This document shows positions 26,147 to 34,374 of a stretch of DNA of 64,000 nt, piece by piece. A program made the translations under genes and the position numbers. Position 1 is the first letter of the stretch. Each line of letters begins with the position of its first letter. The notes below the pieces were generated by a model. That model was not told the origin of the DNA. It did no database searches and saw nothing but the letters and a program-made list of their open reading frames with translations. The stretch covers positions 62,001 through 126,000 of the forward strand of contig NZ_SNUR01000004.1 of NCBI RefSeq assembly GCF_012027595.1. Direction: 5' to 3'. Source of the DNA: Thermococcus sp. Bubb.Bath (lineage in GTDB: Archaea; Methanobacteriota_B; Thermococci; Thermococcales; Thermococcaceae).

Positions 26147-26892
26147 TGGCTGGAATAGACCCGCGCGAGATAGCGATAAACGCGAGGCTTGAAGGGGTCA
26201 AGCGCATCATACCCGTCGTCAGCGGAAAGGGCGGCGTTGGGAAGTCGCTCGTATCAACGACCCTCGCTCTTGTCCTGGCGGAGAAGGGCTACAAGGTCGG
26301 CCTTCTGGACTTAGATTTCCACGGCGCGAGCGACCACGTCATTCTCGGTTTTGAGCCCAAGGAGTTCCCCGAGGAGGACAAAGGTGTTGTCCCTCACATT
26401 GTTCACGGAATAAAATTCATGACGATAGCCTACTACACCGAAGACAGGCCCACCCCTCTCCGCGGGAAGGAGATAAGTGATGCCCTCATCGAACTGCTCA
26501 CGATAACCCGCTGGGACGAGCTTGACTACCTCATCATAGACATGCCCCCAGGTTTAGGTGACCAGCTCCTCGATGTCCTCCGCTTCCTTAAGAGAGGAGA
26601 GTTCCTGGTGGTCGCGACGCCCTCGAAGCTCTCTCTCAACGTTGTGAGGAAGCTCATTGAGCTCCTCAAGGAGGAAGGACACAAGGTCATTGGGGTCGTT
26701 GAGAACATGAAACTCCGTTCGGAGCAACTCGACGAGGAGAAGGACGTTGAAAGGCTCGCGGAGGAGTTCGGCGTTCCCTACCTGGCCAGCATACCGTTCT
26801 ATCCTGACCTCGACTCGAAGGTTGGAAACGTTGAAGAACTAATGAAGACAGAGTTTACAGGGAAGATAAGGGAGCTGGCTGGGAAGCTTTAA
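26143..26892 (+). CDS. hypB: Archaeal Mrp/MinD-type HypB ATPase
   Basis: A 249-residue MinD/Mrp-class ATPase that replaces the bacterial GTPase HypB in Thermococcales; work on the Thermococcus kodakarensis homologue showed it is an ATP-regulated dimer that partners HypA. Walker A SGKGGVGKS lies at residues 27-35, followed by GLLDLDFHGASDHVILG, LIIDMPPGLGDQ and VENMKLRS. Unlike true Mrp proteins it lacks the C-terminal CxxC, which supports the HypB assignment. Translationally coupled to hypA. Followed by a MNT/HEPN pair and the hydrogenase protease. Confidence 0.9.
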   Translation: MMAGIDPREIAINARLEGVKRIIPVVSGKGGVGKSLVSTTLALVLAEKGYKVGLLDLDFHGASDHVILGFEPKEFPEEDKGVVPHIVHGIKFMTIAYYTEDRPTPLRGKEISDALIELLTITRWDELDYLIIDMPPGLGDQLLDVLRFLKRGEFLVVATPSKLSLNVVRKLIELLKEEGHKVIGVVENMKLRSEQLDEEKDVERLAEEFGVPYLASIPFYPDLDSKVGNVEELMKTEFTGKIRELAGKL

Positions 26893-26941
26893 GGGAGAAA
26901 AGGTTTTTCTCCGTTGTTTCCATTTCCTTACTGGTGGGGGC

Positions 26942-27262
26942 ATGAATGGAATAAAGCTCATCAGAGAGACTGTTAAGGCCGTCTCAAAAGAGCTCGGGAT
27001 TCCCGTTGTTGATGTAATTCTCTTCGGCTCTCGGGCTAAAGGCAATGCCCGCCCCGACTCCGACTGGGACATCCTCATAGTCACGGTCGAAAAGCTTGAT
27101 TGGAAGGAGCGTCTAAAGCTTACCGGGGAGATACGAAAAAGGCTTGCCAAAGGGGGTATGGCCTCTGATATACTCGTTATCTAGAGGGAAGATCTCTCAA
27201 GGCTGAAGGACTCCAGGGAATACATCTACTACTACGCTCTCAGGGAGGGCATAAAGGTATGA
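26942..27262 (+). pseudogene. MNT nucleotidyltransferase antitoxin with internal amber stop
   Basis: A minimal nucleotidyltransferase whose first 80 codons encode the catalytic core: LFGSRAKGNARPDSDWDILI keeps the GSx10DxD motif. Codon 81 is TAG (27182-27184). The same frame continues open for 25 codons (REDLSRLKDSREYIYYYALR) and ends REGIKV-stop, overlapping the HEPN start by 4 bases. The second MNT gene in this window (45913) has the same REGIKV ending and overlap, so the original protein was about 106 residues. A point mutation, not a frameshift, has truncated it. Whether the 80-residue form still neutralises the toxin is unknown. Confidence 0.8.
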
Positions 27263-27645
27263 GCCACCTCGACTGGATTAGAAAGGGAGAGGACGATTTG
27301 AAGCTGGCAGAGCTTGCCCTTGAGAACGGCATCTACGATTACGTGGCATTCCATGCACAACAGGCGGTTGAGAAATTCCTGAAGGCTTTTCTCGTTAAGA
27401 ACGGGCGGCCTATAATGAAAACTCATGACATTGCCTATCTCACAGAAAAATGCAGAGGGATAGACCCTTCGTTTCAGGAGCTCTATGAGATCAATGCCCA
27501 CTACCTTTCCGACTTTGCAGTGGAAGTTCAATATACCGGCTACTATTCCGTCCCGAAAGAACTCGCCGAAGAGGCCATTGAAATAGCAAAGGCAGTTCTG
27601 GACTTCGTGATTGATAAGCTTGGTGATCAAAATGAACGCCCTTGA
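27259..27645 (+). CDS. HEPN-domain RNase toxin (MNT/HEPN pair 1)
   Basis: A 128-residue four-helix HEPN protein. FHAQQAVEKFLKAFLVKNG is the family core, followed by RPIMKTH, which fits the catalytic Rx4-6H motif of HEPN ribonucleases. The ATG overlaps the end of the MNT frame (ATGA). In characterised pairs the MNT partner inactivates the HEPN toxin by AMPylation or oligo-adenylation. Its antitoxin here carries an amber codon, so this toxin may be unrestrained, tolerated, or controlled by another MNT. The 3' end overlaps hycI by 14 bases. Confidence 0.87.
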   Translation: MSHLDWIRKGEDDLKLAELALENGIYDYVAFHAQQAVEKFLKAFLVKNGRPIMKTHDIAYLTEKCRGIDPSFQELYEINAHYLSDFAVEVQYTGYYSVPKELAEEAIEIAKAVLDFVIDKLGDQNERP

Positions 27646-28105
27646 GGAAATCTTCTCCGGAAAAAAGAGGATCGTGATATGTGGAATTGGCAACGACATA
27701 AGGGGAGACGATGCCTTCGGTGTCCTCGTTGCGGAGAGGCTGAAGGAGCTGGTAAAAAATCCTGGAGTCCTTGTAATCAACTGCGGCGAGGTTCCAGAGA
27801 ACTACACGAGCAAGATAGCGGGCTTCAATCCAGACCTTGTCGTCTTCGTTGATGCTGTGGACTTCAGGGGAGATGTTGGAGAGTTCATCATAGCAGACCC
27901 AGAGGGAACTCTTGGAGAAGCCGTTTCGACCCACGGCCTTCCACTCAAGTTCGTGACCCAGTACATGAAGACGTTCATCAAGGCGGACTTCGTCCTGATA
28001 GGCTGTCAGCCGGGTTCAACGGGACTCTTTGAGGAGCCGAGCGAGCTAATAAGGGAGCGGGCGGGGAGGTTAGCAGAACTGCTTGCTAAAATATTAGAGG
28101 GCTGA
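27632..28105 (+). CDS. hycI: Hydrogenase maturation endopeptidase, HycI-type
   Basis: Cleaves the C-terminal extension of a [NiFe]-hydrogenase large subunit after nickel insertion. 157 residues of the HycI/HybD family: VICGIGNDIRGDDAFG near the start holds the nickel-sensing Asp, VVFVDAVDF a second Asp, and VSTHGLPL the conserved His. ATG 27632 follows TTGGTGATCAAA and overlaps the HEPN gene. The likely substrate is HycE of the FHL operon in this window, whose tail has the expected cleavage site. Confidence 0.92.
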   Translation: MNALEEIFSGKKRIVICGIGNDIRGDDAFGVLVAERLKELVKNPGVLVINCGEVPENYTSKIAGFNPDLVVFVDAVDFRGDVGEFIIADPEGTLGEAVSTHGLPLKFVTQYMKTFIKADFVLIGCQPGSTGLFEEPSELIRERAGRLAELLAKILEG

Positions 28106-28180
28106 GCTGATTGCGGAGATTCTGAAGAACAAGTAAGAAAGCTATTTAAAATTCCGTGAAAATTTTTGATCGTGGTTAAG

Positions 28181-28390
28181 ATGGGCACGATAACGATTCA
28201 CGTCCCAGAGGGCATTGATCCAAAAATCGCTAAGGGATTTGCTAAGCTGATAGAAGAGAGGCTTAGAGAACTAGCCGAGCTAGACCACCTCCTAAAGAAC
28301 TCCGAGCTTACCGATGAGGACATTGAAGAAATCACAAAGGAGATAGGGGCGAGGAGGAGGGCTTTCTTTGAGAGAAAGAATCGTGGTTGA
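28181..28390 (+). CDS. Antitoxin of a PIN-domain toxin pair
   Basis: A 69-residue protein starting GTITIHVPEGIDPKIAKGFA and ending in a charged helical tail, with the form of a VapB-like antitoxin. The frame overlaps the PIN gene by 23 bases. ATG 28181 follows GTGGTTAAG. A TTTAAAATTCC TATA-like element lies 35 bases upstream, so the pair has its own promoter inside the hydrogenase region. The N-terminal DNA-binding type is unclear. Confidence 0.75.
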   Translation: MGTITIHVPEGIDPKIAKGFAKLIEERLRELAELDHLLKNSELTDEDIEEITKEIGARRRAFFERKNRG

Positions 28391-28808
28391 TACCAACGTG
28401 CTCTTCTCGTTTTTCAAGCGTGAGAGTACCACCCGAAGGTTAATCCTCTGCATTTCAGCTGTTTCAACGATTTATGCTCCGGAATATCTACTCGAAGAGC
28501 TGAGGAGGTATTCTAAGCTGATCCAGAAAAAAGCTGGAATCTCAGAAGAGGAGTTTAACAAAATCCTCGACCGCCTCAGGAAGTACATTCTCTTCGTTGA
28601 GTACCCCTCTTATGAGGATTGGATTGATGTTGCAGTGGGTATCACACCGGATCCAAAGGATGTGGACTTCGTTGCCTTGGCTCTAAAATTTGATGCCATA
28701 CTATGGAGCAATGACAAGGCTCTGAAGGAGATTGGAGGAATAAAAGTCATGAACACAGGGGAGATCATCTCAATGTATCCAGACTGTCTCGGGTTCTCAG
28801 TGGAGTGA
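28368..28808 (+). CDS. PIN-domain ribonuclease toxin
   Basis: A 146-residue PIN domain: [16 protein letters not shown] (first Asp and Asn), [14 protein letters not shown] (Glu), [20 protein letters not shown] (Asp pair). The set is typical of archaeal PIN toxins of the larger COG2405/PIN_5-like type. It starts at TTG inside the antitoxin gene. Its last 44 bases overlap the convergent mobA gene. Confidence 0.87.
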   Translation: MRERIVVDTNVLFSFFKRESTTRRLILCISAVSTIYAPEYLLEELRRYSKLIQKKAGISEEEFNKILDRLRKYILFVEYPSYEDWIDVAVGITPDPKDVDFVALALKFDAILWSNDKALKEIGGIKVMNTGEIISMYPDCLGFSVE

Positions 28809-29370
28809 GCCTCCCCAAATCCTCCCTTGTGTTCACGTTGAAAAAGCTCTCCCTCCAGCCCTCCGGCAGTTTTTCAATCTCAACATAACAGGCGTCGCTC
28901 TCCCTTATCGCCTGGTTTATCGCGTAGTTCCCTGAGTTTATCCGCTCCTCTAAAAAGCCCCTAAACGAGCTTGAATAAGCCGCATGGAGTGGTTCGAGGT
29001 AGCCATTGCCCCACCTTGGCACACAGGCGGGCTTTTTGGCCTTCTGAAAGCTCTCGATGATGAAGTCGATGAACTCAGGGACGAGGAGAGGCATATCGCC
29101 GGCGACAACAAAGGCATCGCCGAGGCTCAAAGCGGCGTGAATCCCGCCCATCGGCCCGACCATCAGTTCATCAACCACAACCTTATACCCAAAACCCTTC
29201 ACATTCTCCGCGTTTTCCTTCGAGGCAACGAGAACTATCTTGTCTATTTTTTCCGCCTGCTCCAATCTCTCAAGGGTGTAGAGCAGGAGGGGCTTCCCGT
29301 TGATCCTGAAGAGAAGCTTATCTCCACCGAAGCGCCTGCCCCTCCCACCTGCCAAGATGGCTCCTATCAT
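28765..29370 (-). CDS. mobA: Molybdenum cofactor guanylyltransferase MobA
   Basis: Adds GMP to molybdopterin (or tungstopterin) to give the guanine-dinucleotide cofactor used by formate dehydrogenases of the DMSO-reductase family. 201 residues; the nucleotide-binding start is [20 protein letters not shown], followed by [17 protein letters not shown] and [14 protein letters not shown] with the metal-binding Asp. It sits just downstream of the FHL operon, whose FdhA needs this cofactor. Its ATG overlaps the stop of an NTase-like gene, so the two are coupled. Confidence 0.9.
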   Translation of the reverse strand: MIGAILAGGRGRRFGGDKLLFRINGKPLLLYTLERLEQAEKIDKIVLVASKENAENVKGFGYKVVVDELMVGPMGGIHAALSLGDAFVVAGDMPLLVPEFIDFIIESFQKAKKPACVPRWGNGYLEPLHAAYSSSFRGFLEERINSGNYAINQAIRESDACYVEIEKLPEGWRESFFNVNTREDLGRLTPLRTRDSLDTLR

Positions 29371-29804
29371 TCCTTCTCCTCCCTATCCACTGGAATGTAC
29401 TCGATTGTGCTGATGTACTTCACGTACTCCATGGTCTTCTTCGGGTCGAGCATATCTTTCATGAGGTTCTGGAAGTAGTCCTCTTTGTCATAGGCCACAT
29501 CATAGTTGACAATTACATCGAGGTAGCCGGAGTGGAAGTTCTCGGCCTCTTCCCTCGTGTAGAGCTCGAAGGATACGTGATAGCCGTACTTCGCTTCTAT
29601 TGGATCCCTGATGTTCTCAACGAAGTCCGCAACGCGGTTCATCTTCACCGGGTCGTAGGGCTCCTCAATTATCACGACTACATCTATCTCCGGAAAGCTC
29701 GGATCCTTGAGGTGCTGGCCGTAGAAAATTATCGAAAGCAGATTGTCGCCGTAAAAGTTCTTTATGAGCTTTACAAGCTCCGTTTTTGCCTCCTTTATTC
29801 CCAC
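29367..29804 (-). CDS. Degenerate nucleotidyltransferase-fold protein
   Basis: A 145-residue protein with the outline of a minimal nucleotidyltransferase: helix, then [20 protein letters not shown] and VVVIIEEP, and later [12 protein letters not shown]. The catalytic GS is replaced by GQ and the first Asp of DxD by Glu (EID), so transferase activity is doubtful. It starts at GTG after GGGGGTGGAATC and overlaps mobA by 4 bases. It lacks an adjacent HEPN partner. Role unknown; possibly a regulatory or binding form of the fold. Confidence 0.65.
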   Translation of the reverse strand: MGIKEAKTELVKLIKNFYGDNLLSIIFYGQHLKDPSFPEIDVVVIIEEPYDPVKMNRVADFVENIRDPIEAKYGYHVSFELYTREEAENFHSGYLDVIVNYDVAYDKEDYFQNLMKDMLDPKKTMEYVKYISTIEYIPVDREEKE

Positions 29805-29850
29805 GATTCCACCCCCTCAAAAGAGATTGGAAAGCAGAAAAATATAAAGT

Positions 29851-30177
29851 TTAATCAAAGCTCGGCTGGTAGCGGTACTCAACGTGGAGCTTACTCTCCG
29901 AGTCGAGCTTGCTCGCCGCTTCGAGGAGGGTCTTCCTGTCCTCCTCCGGCAAATCTTCCATCGGAATCTTCATGATGTCCTTGACCTCGATATCGAACTT
30001 TCGGGCGTTTTCATCGATGCCGAGTGCATCCTTTATGAGTTTCACCGCTTCTTCGCCCAGTTCTCCCTCTTCCTCTATGATAAGCATGTCCCCACCGTAG
30101 TGGCCCGTTATCCTAGCCGAGTACTCCGGGTAGTCCTCGTACCTGAAGCGGTAGAGCTTCCATAGCAATTCAGACAC
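29851..30177 (-). CDS. FHL-operon small protein of unknown function
   Basis: A 108-residue acidic protein (SELLWKLYRFRYEDYPEYSA, ARITGHYGGDMLIIEEEG, then helical segments) that I do not recognise. The GTG start overlaps the stop of hycG by 8 bases, so it is translated with the hydrogenase and is the last gene of the formate hydrogenlyase operon. No cysteines, so it is not an iron-sulfur protein. It could be an assembly or chaperone factor. Confidence 0.75.
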   Translation of the reverse strand: MSELLWKLYRFRYEDYPEYSARITGHYGGDMLIIEEEGELGEEAVKLIKDALGIDENARKFDIEVKDIMKIPMEDLPEEDRKTLLEAASKLDSESKLHVEYRYQPSFD

Positions 30178-31009
30178 CCACCGTTACGGGGTACTTCTCC
30201 CTTAAGCTCTCCCCCCACTCACGATACTCCTTCACCATGCGCCAGAACTCGTTCTCAAGGAAGCGCATTGCCACGTTTATCCTTGAGTCGTTCTCTCTTA
30301 GGGCGTAGCCAGTTATCAAATCGTGGAGTCTCTCCTCAGGGTTGTCGGGAGATTCACCGTAAGCTCTTTCAACGAGTTTTATAAAGTCTTCAAGTACGGC
30401 GTCACGATCGTAATAGCCGACGACCCTCCTGAGCTCCTCGCGCAGAGTGAGCCAGTAGCGGAGTGGTATCGGTCTCTCTGGTATTTCAAACTTTATCTCG
30501 TTTTCCTTGGTGGGCTCTTCTTCCGGTGGGAGGGCTATCCAGTATTCCCCTTTCATCTTCTTCTCCTTGATGCCGAGGAGTTGGGCAACACCATAGAGTA
30601 TCTCCTCCGGCGAGGGTGGACAGCCAGGGATGTACATGTCTATCGGCACTATCATCTCCGGTCCGCCACTCCTAAGTCTGTCCCTTCCCCTCTGCGGCGA
30701 GGTGTTGTATAGGGCGTAGCTGTCGTACCATATTCCGCCGCTGCAGGCACAGGTTCCAATGGCAACAACGATTCTTGGCTTGGGTGGCATGGCTTCGTAG
30801 GTCTTCTTGAGCGCTATCCTTGTCTGTCTCGTCAGTGGACCGGTTATCAGAAGTGTATCTGCGTGCCTCGGGGTGGGAACAACTTTAACACCCAGCCTCT
30901 CAAGGTCGTAGTAAGGACTCAGGACGTCGAGCACCTCGATATCACAGCCGTTGCAGGAACCGGCATCAACATGATAGACCCAGACGGACTTGAGCTTCTG
31001 CTTCCCCAT
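30170..31009 (-). CDS. hycG: Membrane-bound hydrogenase small subunit, HycG/NuoB-like
   Basis: Electron-transfer small subunit that holds the proximal [4Fe-4S] cluster next to the NiFe site. 279 residues. Cluster ligands: GSCNGCDIEV (two Cys), GTCACSGG and PGCPPSPEEI. The core ends near residue 155; the C-terminal 120 residues are an extra helical domain found in archaeal FHL-type subunits. ATG 31009 forms a TGATG overlap with hycF. Faces the cytoplasm on the membrane arm. Confidence 0.93.
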   Translation of the reverse strand: MGKQKLKSVWVYHVDAGSCNGCDIEVLDVLSPYYDLERLGVKVVPTPRHADTLLITGPLTRQTRIALKKTYEAMPPKPRIVVAIGTCACSGGIWYDSYALYNTSPQRGRDRLRSGGPEMIVPIDMYIPGCPPSPEEILYGVAQLLGIKEKKMKGEYWIALPPEEEPTKENEIKFEIPERPIPLRYWLTLREELRRVVGYYDRDAVLEDFIKLVERAYGESPDNPEERLHDLITGYALRENDSRINVAMRFLENEFWRMVKEYREWGESLREKYPVTVGV

Positions 31010-31641
31010 CACTCCTCACCCCCTTCCGAATTGGGGGCCTTCTTGGGCTTTTTCTCCACGAGCATGAACGCTGGATAGACGTTGCCCTCCGTTTCCCTGA
31101 GCTTGACAACCGTTCTCCTCATCTTCTCCTCCTGCGTCAGCTTTATCCTGTCCTCGAGGGCGTACATGTTGAAAACGTCCTTCGGAAGGATGTTCCTGAC
31201 GTACTCTATCTGCCTCTCTGTGAAGTCGAGGTATTCGCCGCACTCCTCGCAGTACGCTAACTTGTGCTCGACGACCTCGACTAGGTCTTCTTTGTTGTCG
31301 GTTGCCACCTCAAAGCGCGTCGTTGGCTCCATCGCACCGGTTGGACAGACCTCTATGCAGCGGGCGCAGCGGATACATCTTGCCGCGTTGTAGGTGAGCC
31401 TCTTGACGCCGTGCTCCTTGTCCCACTCCATTATGAGGGCATCGGGCGGACAGGCGTTGACGCAGGCCCCACAGCCAATGCACTTTTCAGGGTTGATGTG
31501 CGGAATCCCGCGGAATTCTGGAGGTTTCTCTATGTCAATAAAAGGATAGGGGGTGGTAACTGGGGCCTTCTCCTCGAACTTTTCTGCCTCGAAGCGATCC
31601 CACTTCTTCAGCCTCTCGCTGTAGGGAACGCTCTCAGCCAT
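31009..31641 (-). CDS. hycF: Hydrogenase 2x[4Fe-4S] subunit, HycF/NuoI-like
   Basis: A 210-residue polyferredoxin that wires electrons from the formate dehydrogenase module to the hydrogenase. Two clusters: CIGCGACVNACPPDA and CIRCARCIEVCPTGA. A further CEECGEY pair after them may be a rubredoxin-like or structural site, as in HycF homologues with extended C-termini. Coupled to hycG by TGATG and to hycE with no gap. Confidence 0.92.
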   Translation of the reverse strand: MAESVPYSERLKKWDRFEAEKFEEKAPVTTPYPFIDIEKPPEFRGIPHINPEKCIGCGACVNACPPDALIMEWDKEHGVKRLTYNAARCIRCARCIEVCPTGAMEPTTRFEVATDNKEDLVEVVEHKLAYCEECGEYLDFTERQIEYVRNILPKDVFNMYALEDRIKLTQEEKMRRTVVKLRETEGNVYPAFMLVEKKPKKAPNSEGGEE

Positions 31642-33441
31642 TCAGAACACCCCCCTGTACTTGATGGAGAGCTCGTTGAACTCGGCCTCGGTCAGAACCT
31701 TCACCTTACCCGTGTTAAGGTCAACGAACTGAACCCTCTCTGTACAGGAGTAGCACGGGTCAATGCTCGCTATGATGAGCGGTGCATCGGCCACGTGGTA
31801 GCCCTTGAGCATCTCTGGCACAGCTGGCAGGTTGTTATAGGTCGGTGCCCTAACCTTCCAGCGGTAGACCTTGTTCTTCTCGCCGGTCATGACGTAGTGG
31901 ACGACTTCACCCCTGTGGGCCTCAGTGAAGCCGAGTGCCTCCTCGTACTCCGGCAGGCTTCCGATGGGGGTCATTATGTCACCGTCTGGCATCTGGTCTA
32001 TGAGCTGCTCAACGATCCAGTAGCTCTCGAAGAGCTCGTCCATCCTCACGAGAACCCTCGCAAGGACGTCGCCCTCCTTGTAAACCGGAACCTTGAAGTC
32101 AACCTCGTTGTATGCCGTCGCCGTCTTAGTTGCCTGGTCGAGCCTAGCATCGATGTTCCTCCCACTGGCTCTTGCAGTCGGTCCGAGGACGGAGTATGCC
32201 TTGGCAACCTTGTATGGGAGTATCCCAACACCCTCGGCACGCTTGATGAAGGTGTTGGTGTTCAAGGCCACATCGAGGAACTTCTTGGTTTCCTCGCGCA
32301 TCTGCCTGACGACCTTAAGAACGTCCTCCTTGCGGTAGTCGAGGAGGTCTCTCCTGACGCCGCCGACGATATTCATACCGTACTGCTTCCTGTTGCCCGT
32401 TAAGCGCTCAACCAGCCACATGACTGGCTCACGGATGCGCCAAGCGTGCATAAAACCGGTATCAAACCCTACCATATGGGCAGCAATTCCTACCCAGAGG
32501 AGGTGGTTGTGAATCCTCTCCAGTTCAAGCATTAGGGTTCTTATGTAGCGGGCCCTGTCTGGAATGTCTACATCGGCAAGCCTCTCGACTGCCATGGCGT
32601 AGCTGACGGAGTGCTGGTAGCCGCAGATGCCGCATATCCTCTCAGCGAGGAAGAGTACCTGGTTGTAGGTCAGCCTTCCTTCGCCGGTCTTCTCTATTCC
32701 CCTGTGGGAGTAGAAGCCGCGGTAGTCCACGTCAACTATCTCCTCCCCCTTGACGAAGAGCCTGAAGTGGGCGGGCTCCTCTATTCCCTCATGGACGGGG
32801 CCCATAGGTACGAGTGTTGTTTCCTCGGGTTTCTCCTTGAACTCAGGCTTCGGCTCTGACATCGGTGAGTACTTGTAGTCCATGTCCTTTCTGAGTGGGT
32901 AAACCCCCTCTGGCCAGTCCTCCGGGAGAATTAGCCTCCTTAGGTCGGGATGACCAACGGGGTTGAATCCGAGGAGGTCTCTCACTTCCCTCTCTATCCA
33001 GAGGGCCGCCGGAAGCTTTGCGGCAACGCTCGGGAAGCTTGGATTATCGGCTGGCATGTAGGTCTTTAGGAAGACCCAATAGTTCCTGTCCATGTTGAGT
33101 GGTTCGACCTGAACGCTGAGGAAAGGACTGTAGGCGAATTTGCCGTTGAGCGGCCTCTCGTCGGTTCCGACTGCCGTTGACATGTGTGTCTCCTTGAACT
33201 TCGGGTGATTGTGCCACCAAAGCACAGCCTCTGGGAGGACTTCGCGGTCGATCGTGAACATGTACTGGCCGTAGCTCATCCTCTTACACTCTTTTATGTG
33301 GTCCTTAAAGGCCTCGTAGAAGTCTCTGAGGCCCTCCCTCTCGGAGAGTATCTTCTCAACGTTGGCCTTGGCACAGCGGCCGTCTTCACATGCCTTGCAT
33401 TCAAATCCAAAGTTAGCCTCCAAATCCTTCGTTGTCACCAT
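31642..33441 (-). CDS. hycE: [NiFe]-hydrogenase large subunit, HycE/NuoCD fusion
   Basis: Catalytic subunit that reduces protons to H2. 599 residues: a NuoC-like N-terminal domain (about 1-175) and a NuoD-like catalytic domain. NiFe ligands: ERICGICGYQHS and DPCYSCTER near the C-terminus. After CTER there is a 30-residue tail, matching the E. coli HycE processing site, so it should be matured by the HycI-type protease at 27632. Unusual: the N-terminus has a cysteine cluster (ECKACEDGRC, then KECKRM) that could bind metal. ATG 33441 follows GGTGGTGAAT. Confidence 0.95.
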   Translation of the reverse strand: MVTTKDLEANFGFECKACEDGRCAKANVEKILSEREGLRDFYEAFKDHIKECKRMSYGQYMFTIDREVLPEAVLWWHNHPKFKETHMSTAVGTDERPLNGKFAYSPFLSVQVEPLNMDRNYWVFLKTYMPADNPSFPSVAAKLPAALWIEREVRDLLGFNPVGHPDLRRLILPEDWPEGVYPLRKDMDYKYSPMSEPKPEFKEKPEETTLVPMGPVHEGIEEPAHFRLFVKGEEIVDVDYRGFYSHRGIEKTGEGRLTYNQVLFLAERICGICGYQHSVSYAMAVERLADVDIPDRARYIRTLMLELERIHNHLLWVGIAAHMVGFDTGFMHAWRIREPVMWLVERLTGNRKQYGMNIVGGVRRDLLDYRKEDVLKVVRQMREETKKFLDVALNTNTFIKRAEGVGILPYKVAKAYSVLGPTARASGRNIDARLDQATKTATAYNEVDFKVPVYKEGDVLARVLVRMDELFESYWIVEQLIDQMPDGDIMTPIGSLPEYEEALGFTEAHRGEVVHYVMTGEKNKVYRWKVRAPTYNNLPAVPEMLKGYHVADAPLIIASIDPCYSCTERVQFVDLNTGKVKVLTEAEFNELSIKYRGVF

Positions 33442-33443
33442 AT

Positions 33444-34364
33444 TCACCACCCCATGAAAGCCATTGCGAGTATTACAACTCCTGCGAAGAACATCCTCGT
33501 GTTCATTTTAACGACGTGGTCTATTCTGAGCCTCGCGTTGGTCGCCTCTATTGCCGCTATGATCGGGTAGAACGATATCGTCAGCAGGAACTGGAGCGCG
33601 AGCACTTCAGCGGCCTTGACGGTTGTGTTTACCGGCCCGACCCAAGGCATGACGAGGATGCTGATGAAGAACCACAGCAGGGTAAAGCGCTTGATGTGGA
33701 TTGCGTAGTAGAACACTCCAAGGAGTCTGCCACTGTACTCCGTCAGAGGTCCACCAATGACCTCCTGCTCTGCCTCGGCTATGTCGAAGGGTACGAAGCC
33801 GCTCTCGACGTAGAGGGCATAAGCGAGCAGGATGTAGGTCAGTATGAGAGACGGTGTTAGGTGAAGGTTTGCTATGATGTCAGCTATGTTAAGCGAGCCC
33901 GCGTTGTATGCCATGACTCCGTAGAGGATGCCTATCAGCGGTTCAACGGTGAGAATTATCTGCATCTCCCTTCCTGAACCCAAATGGCTGAAGGCGTTCT
34001 GGACGGTGAGACCCGCTAGCATTAGGAATATACTGACCATTAGGACCACGTAGAAGAACACAACTAGGTTGAAGCCGATGTCCACTGGAATGACGTTGCC
34101 GTAGGGCAGGAGCAGGGCGGCAGTTATTGCCGATGCGAGGGCTAGATACGGTGCCCATGTGAAGAGCCTGCTCTGGGTGGGCTTAACTGATGGAAGGTTG
34201 AAGAGCTTCATGAGGTCGTACCAGGTCTGGGCCAGCGGTGGCCCGCGTCTGTACTGGAGCCTAGCCTTTACCCTTCTCGCTATACCATCGAGGTATGGCG
34301 GTAGGATGAATATTATGAGGATTCCAATGGCGGCAAACACGAGTCTTGTTATGTCGAACTCCAT
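33444..34364 (-). CDS. hycD: Hydrogenase membrane subunit, HycD/NuoH-like
   Basis: Membrane anchor that couples the hydrogenase arm to the antiporter-like subunits. 306 residues with about eight helices. NuoH-family loops are present: QYRRGPPLAQTWYDLMKLFN and FVPFDIAEAEQEVIGGPLTE with the acidic residues of the quinone/proton chamber. ATG 34364 follows GAGGTGATAAAA. Confidence 0.93.
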   Translation of the reverse strand: MEFDITRLVFAAIGILIIFILPPYLDGIARRVKARLQYRRGPPLAQTWYDLMKLFNLPSVKPTQSRLFTWAPYLALASAITAALLLPYGNVIPVDIGFNLVVFFYVVLMVSIFLMLAGLTVQNAFSHLGSGREMQIILTVEPLIGILYGVMAYNAGSLNIADIIANLHLTPSLILTYILLAYALYVESGFVPFDIAEAEQEVIGGPLTEYSGRLLGVFYYAIHIKRFTLLWFFISILVMPWVGPVNTTVKAAEVLALQFLLTISFYPIIAAIEATNARLRIDHVVKMNTRMFFAGVVILAMAFMGW

Positions 34365-34374
34365 TTTTATCACC

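Noticed and set aside
27182-27184. Pyrrolysine or programmed readthrough at TAG
   Set aside because: Thermococcales are not known to use pyrrolysine, and no pyl genes are in the window. A simple nonsense mutation is the sparing explanation.
31411-32403. 330-codon open frame on the + strand
   Set aside because: It is antisense to hycE and hycF, which carry all expected ligands.
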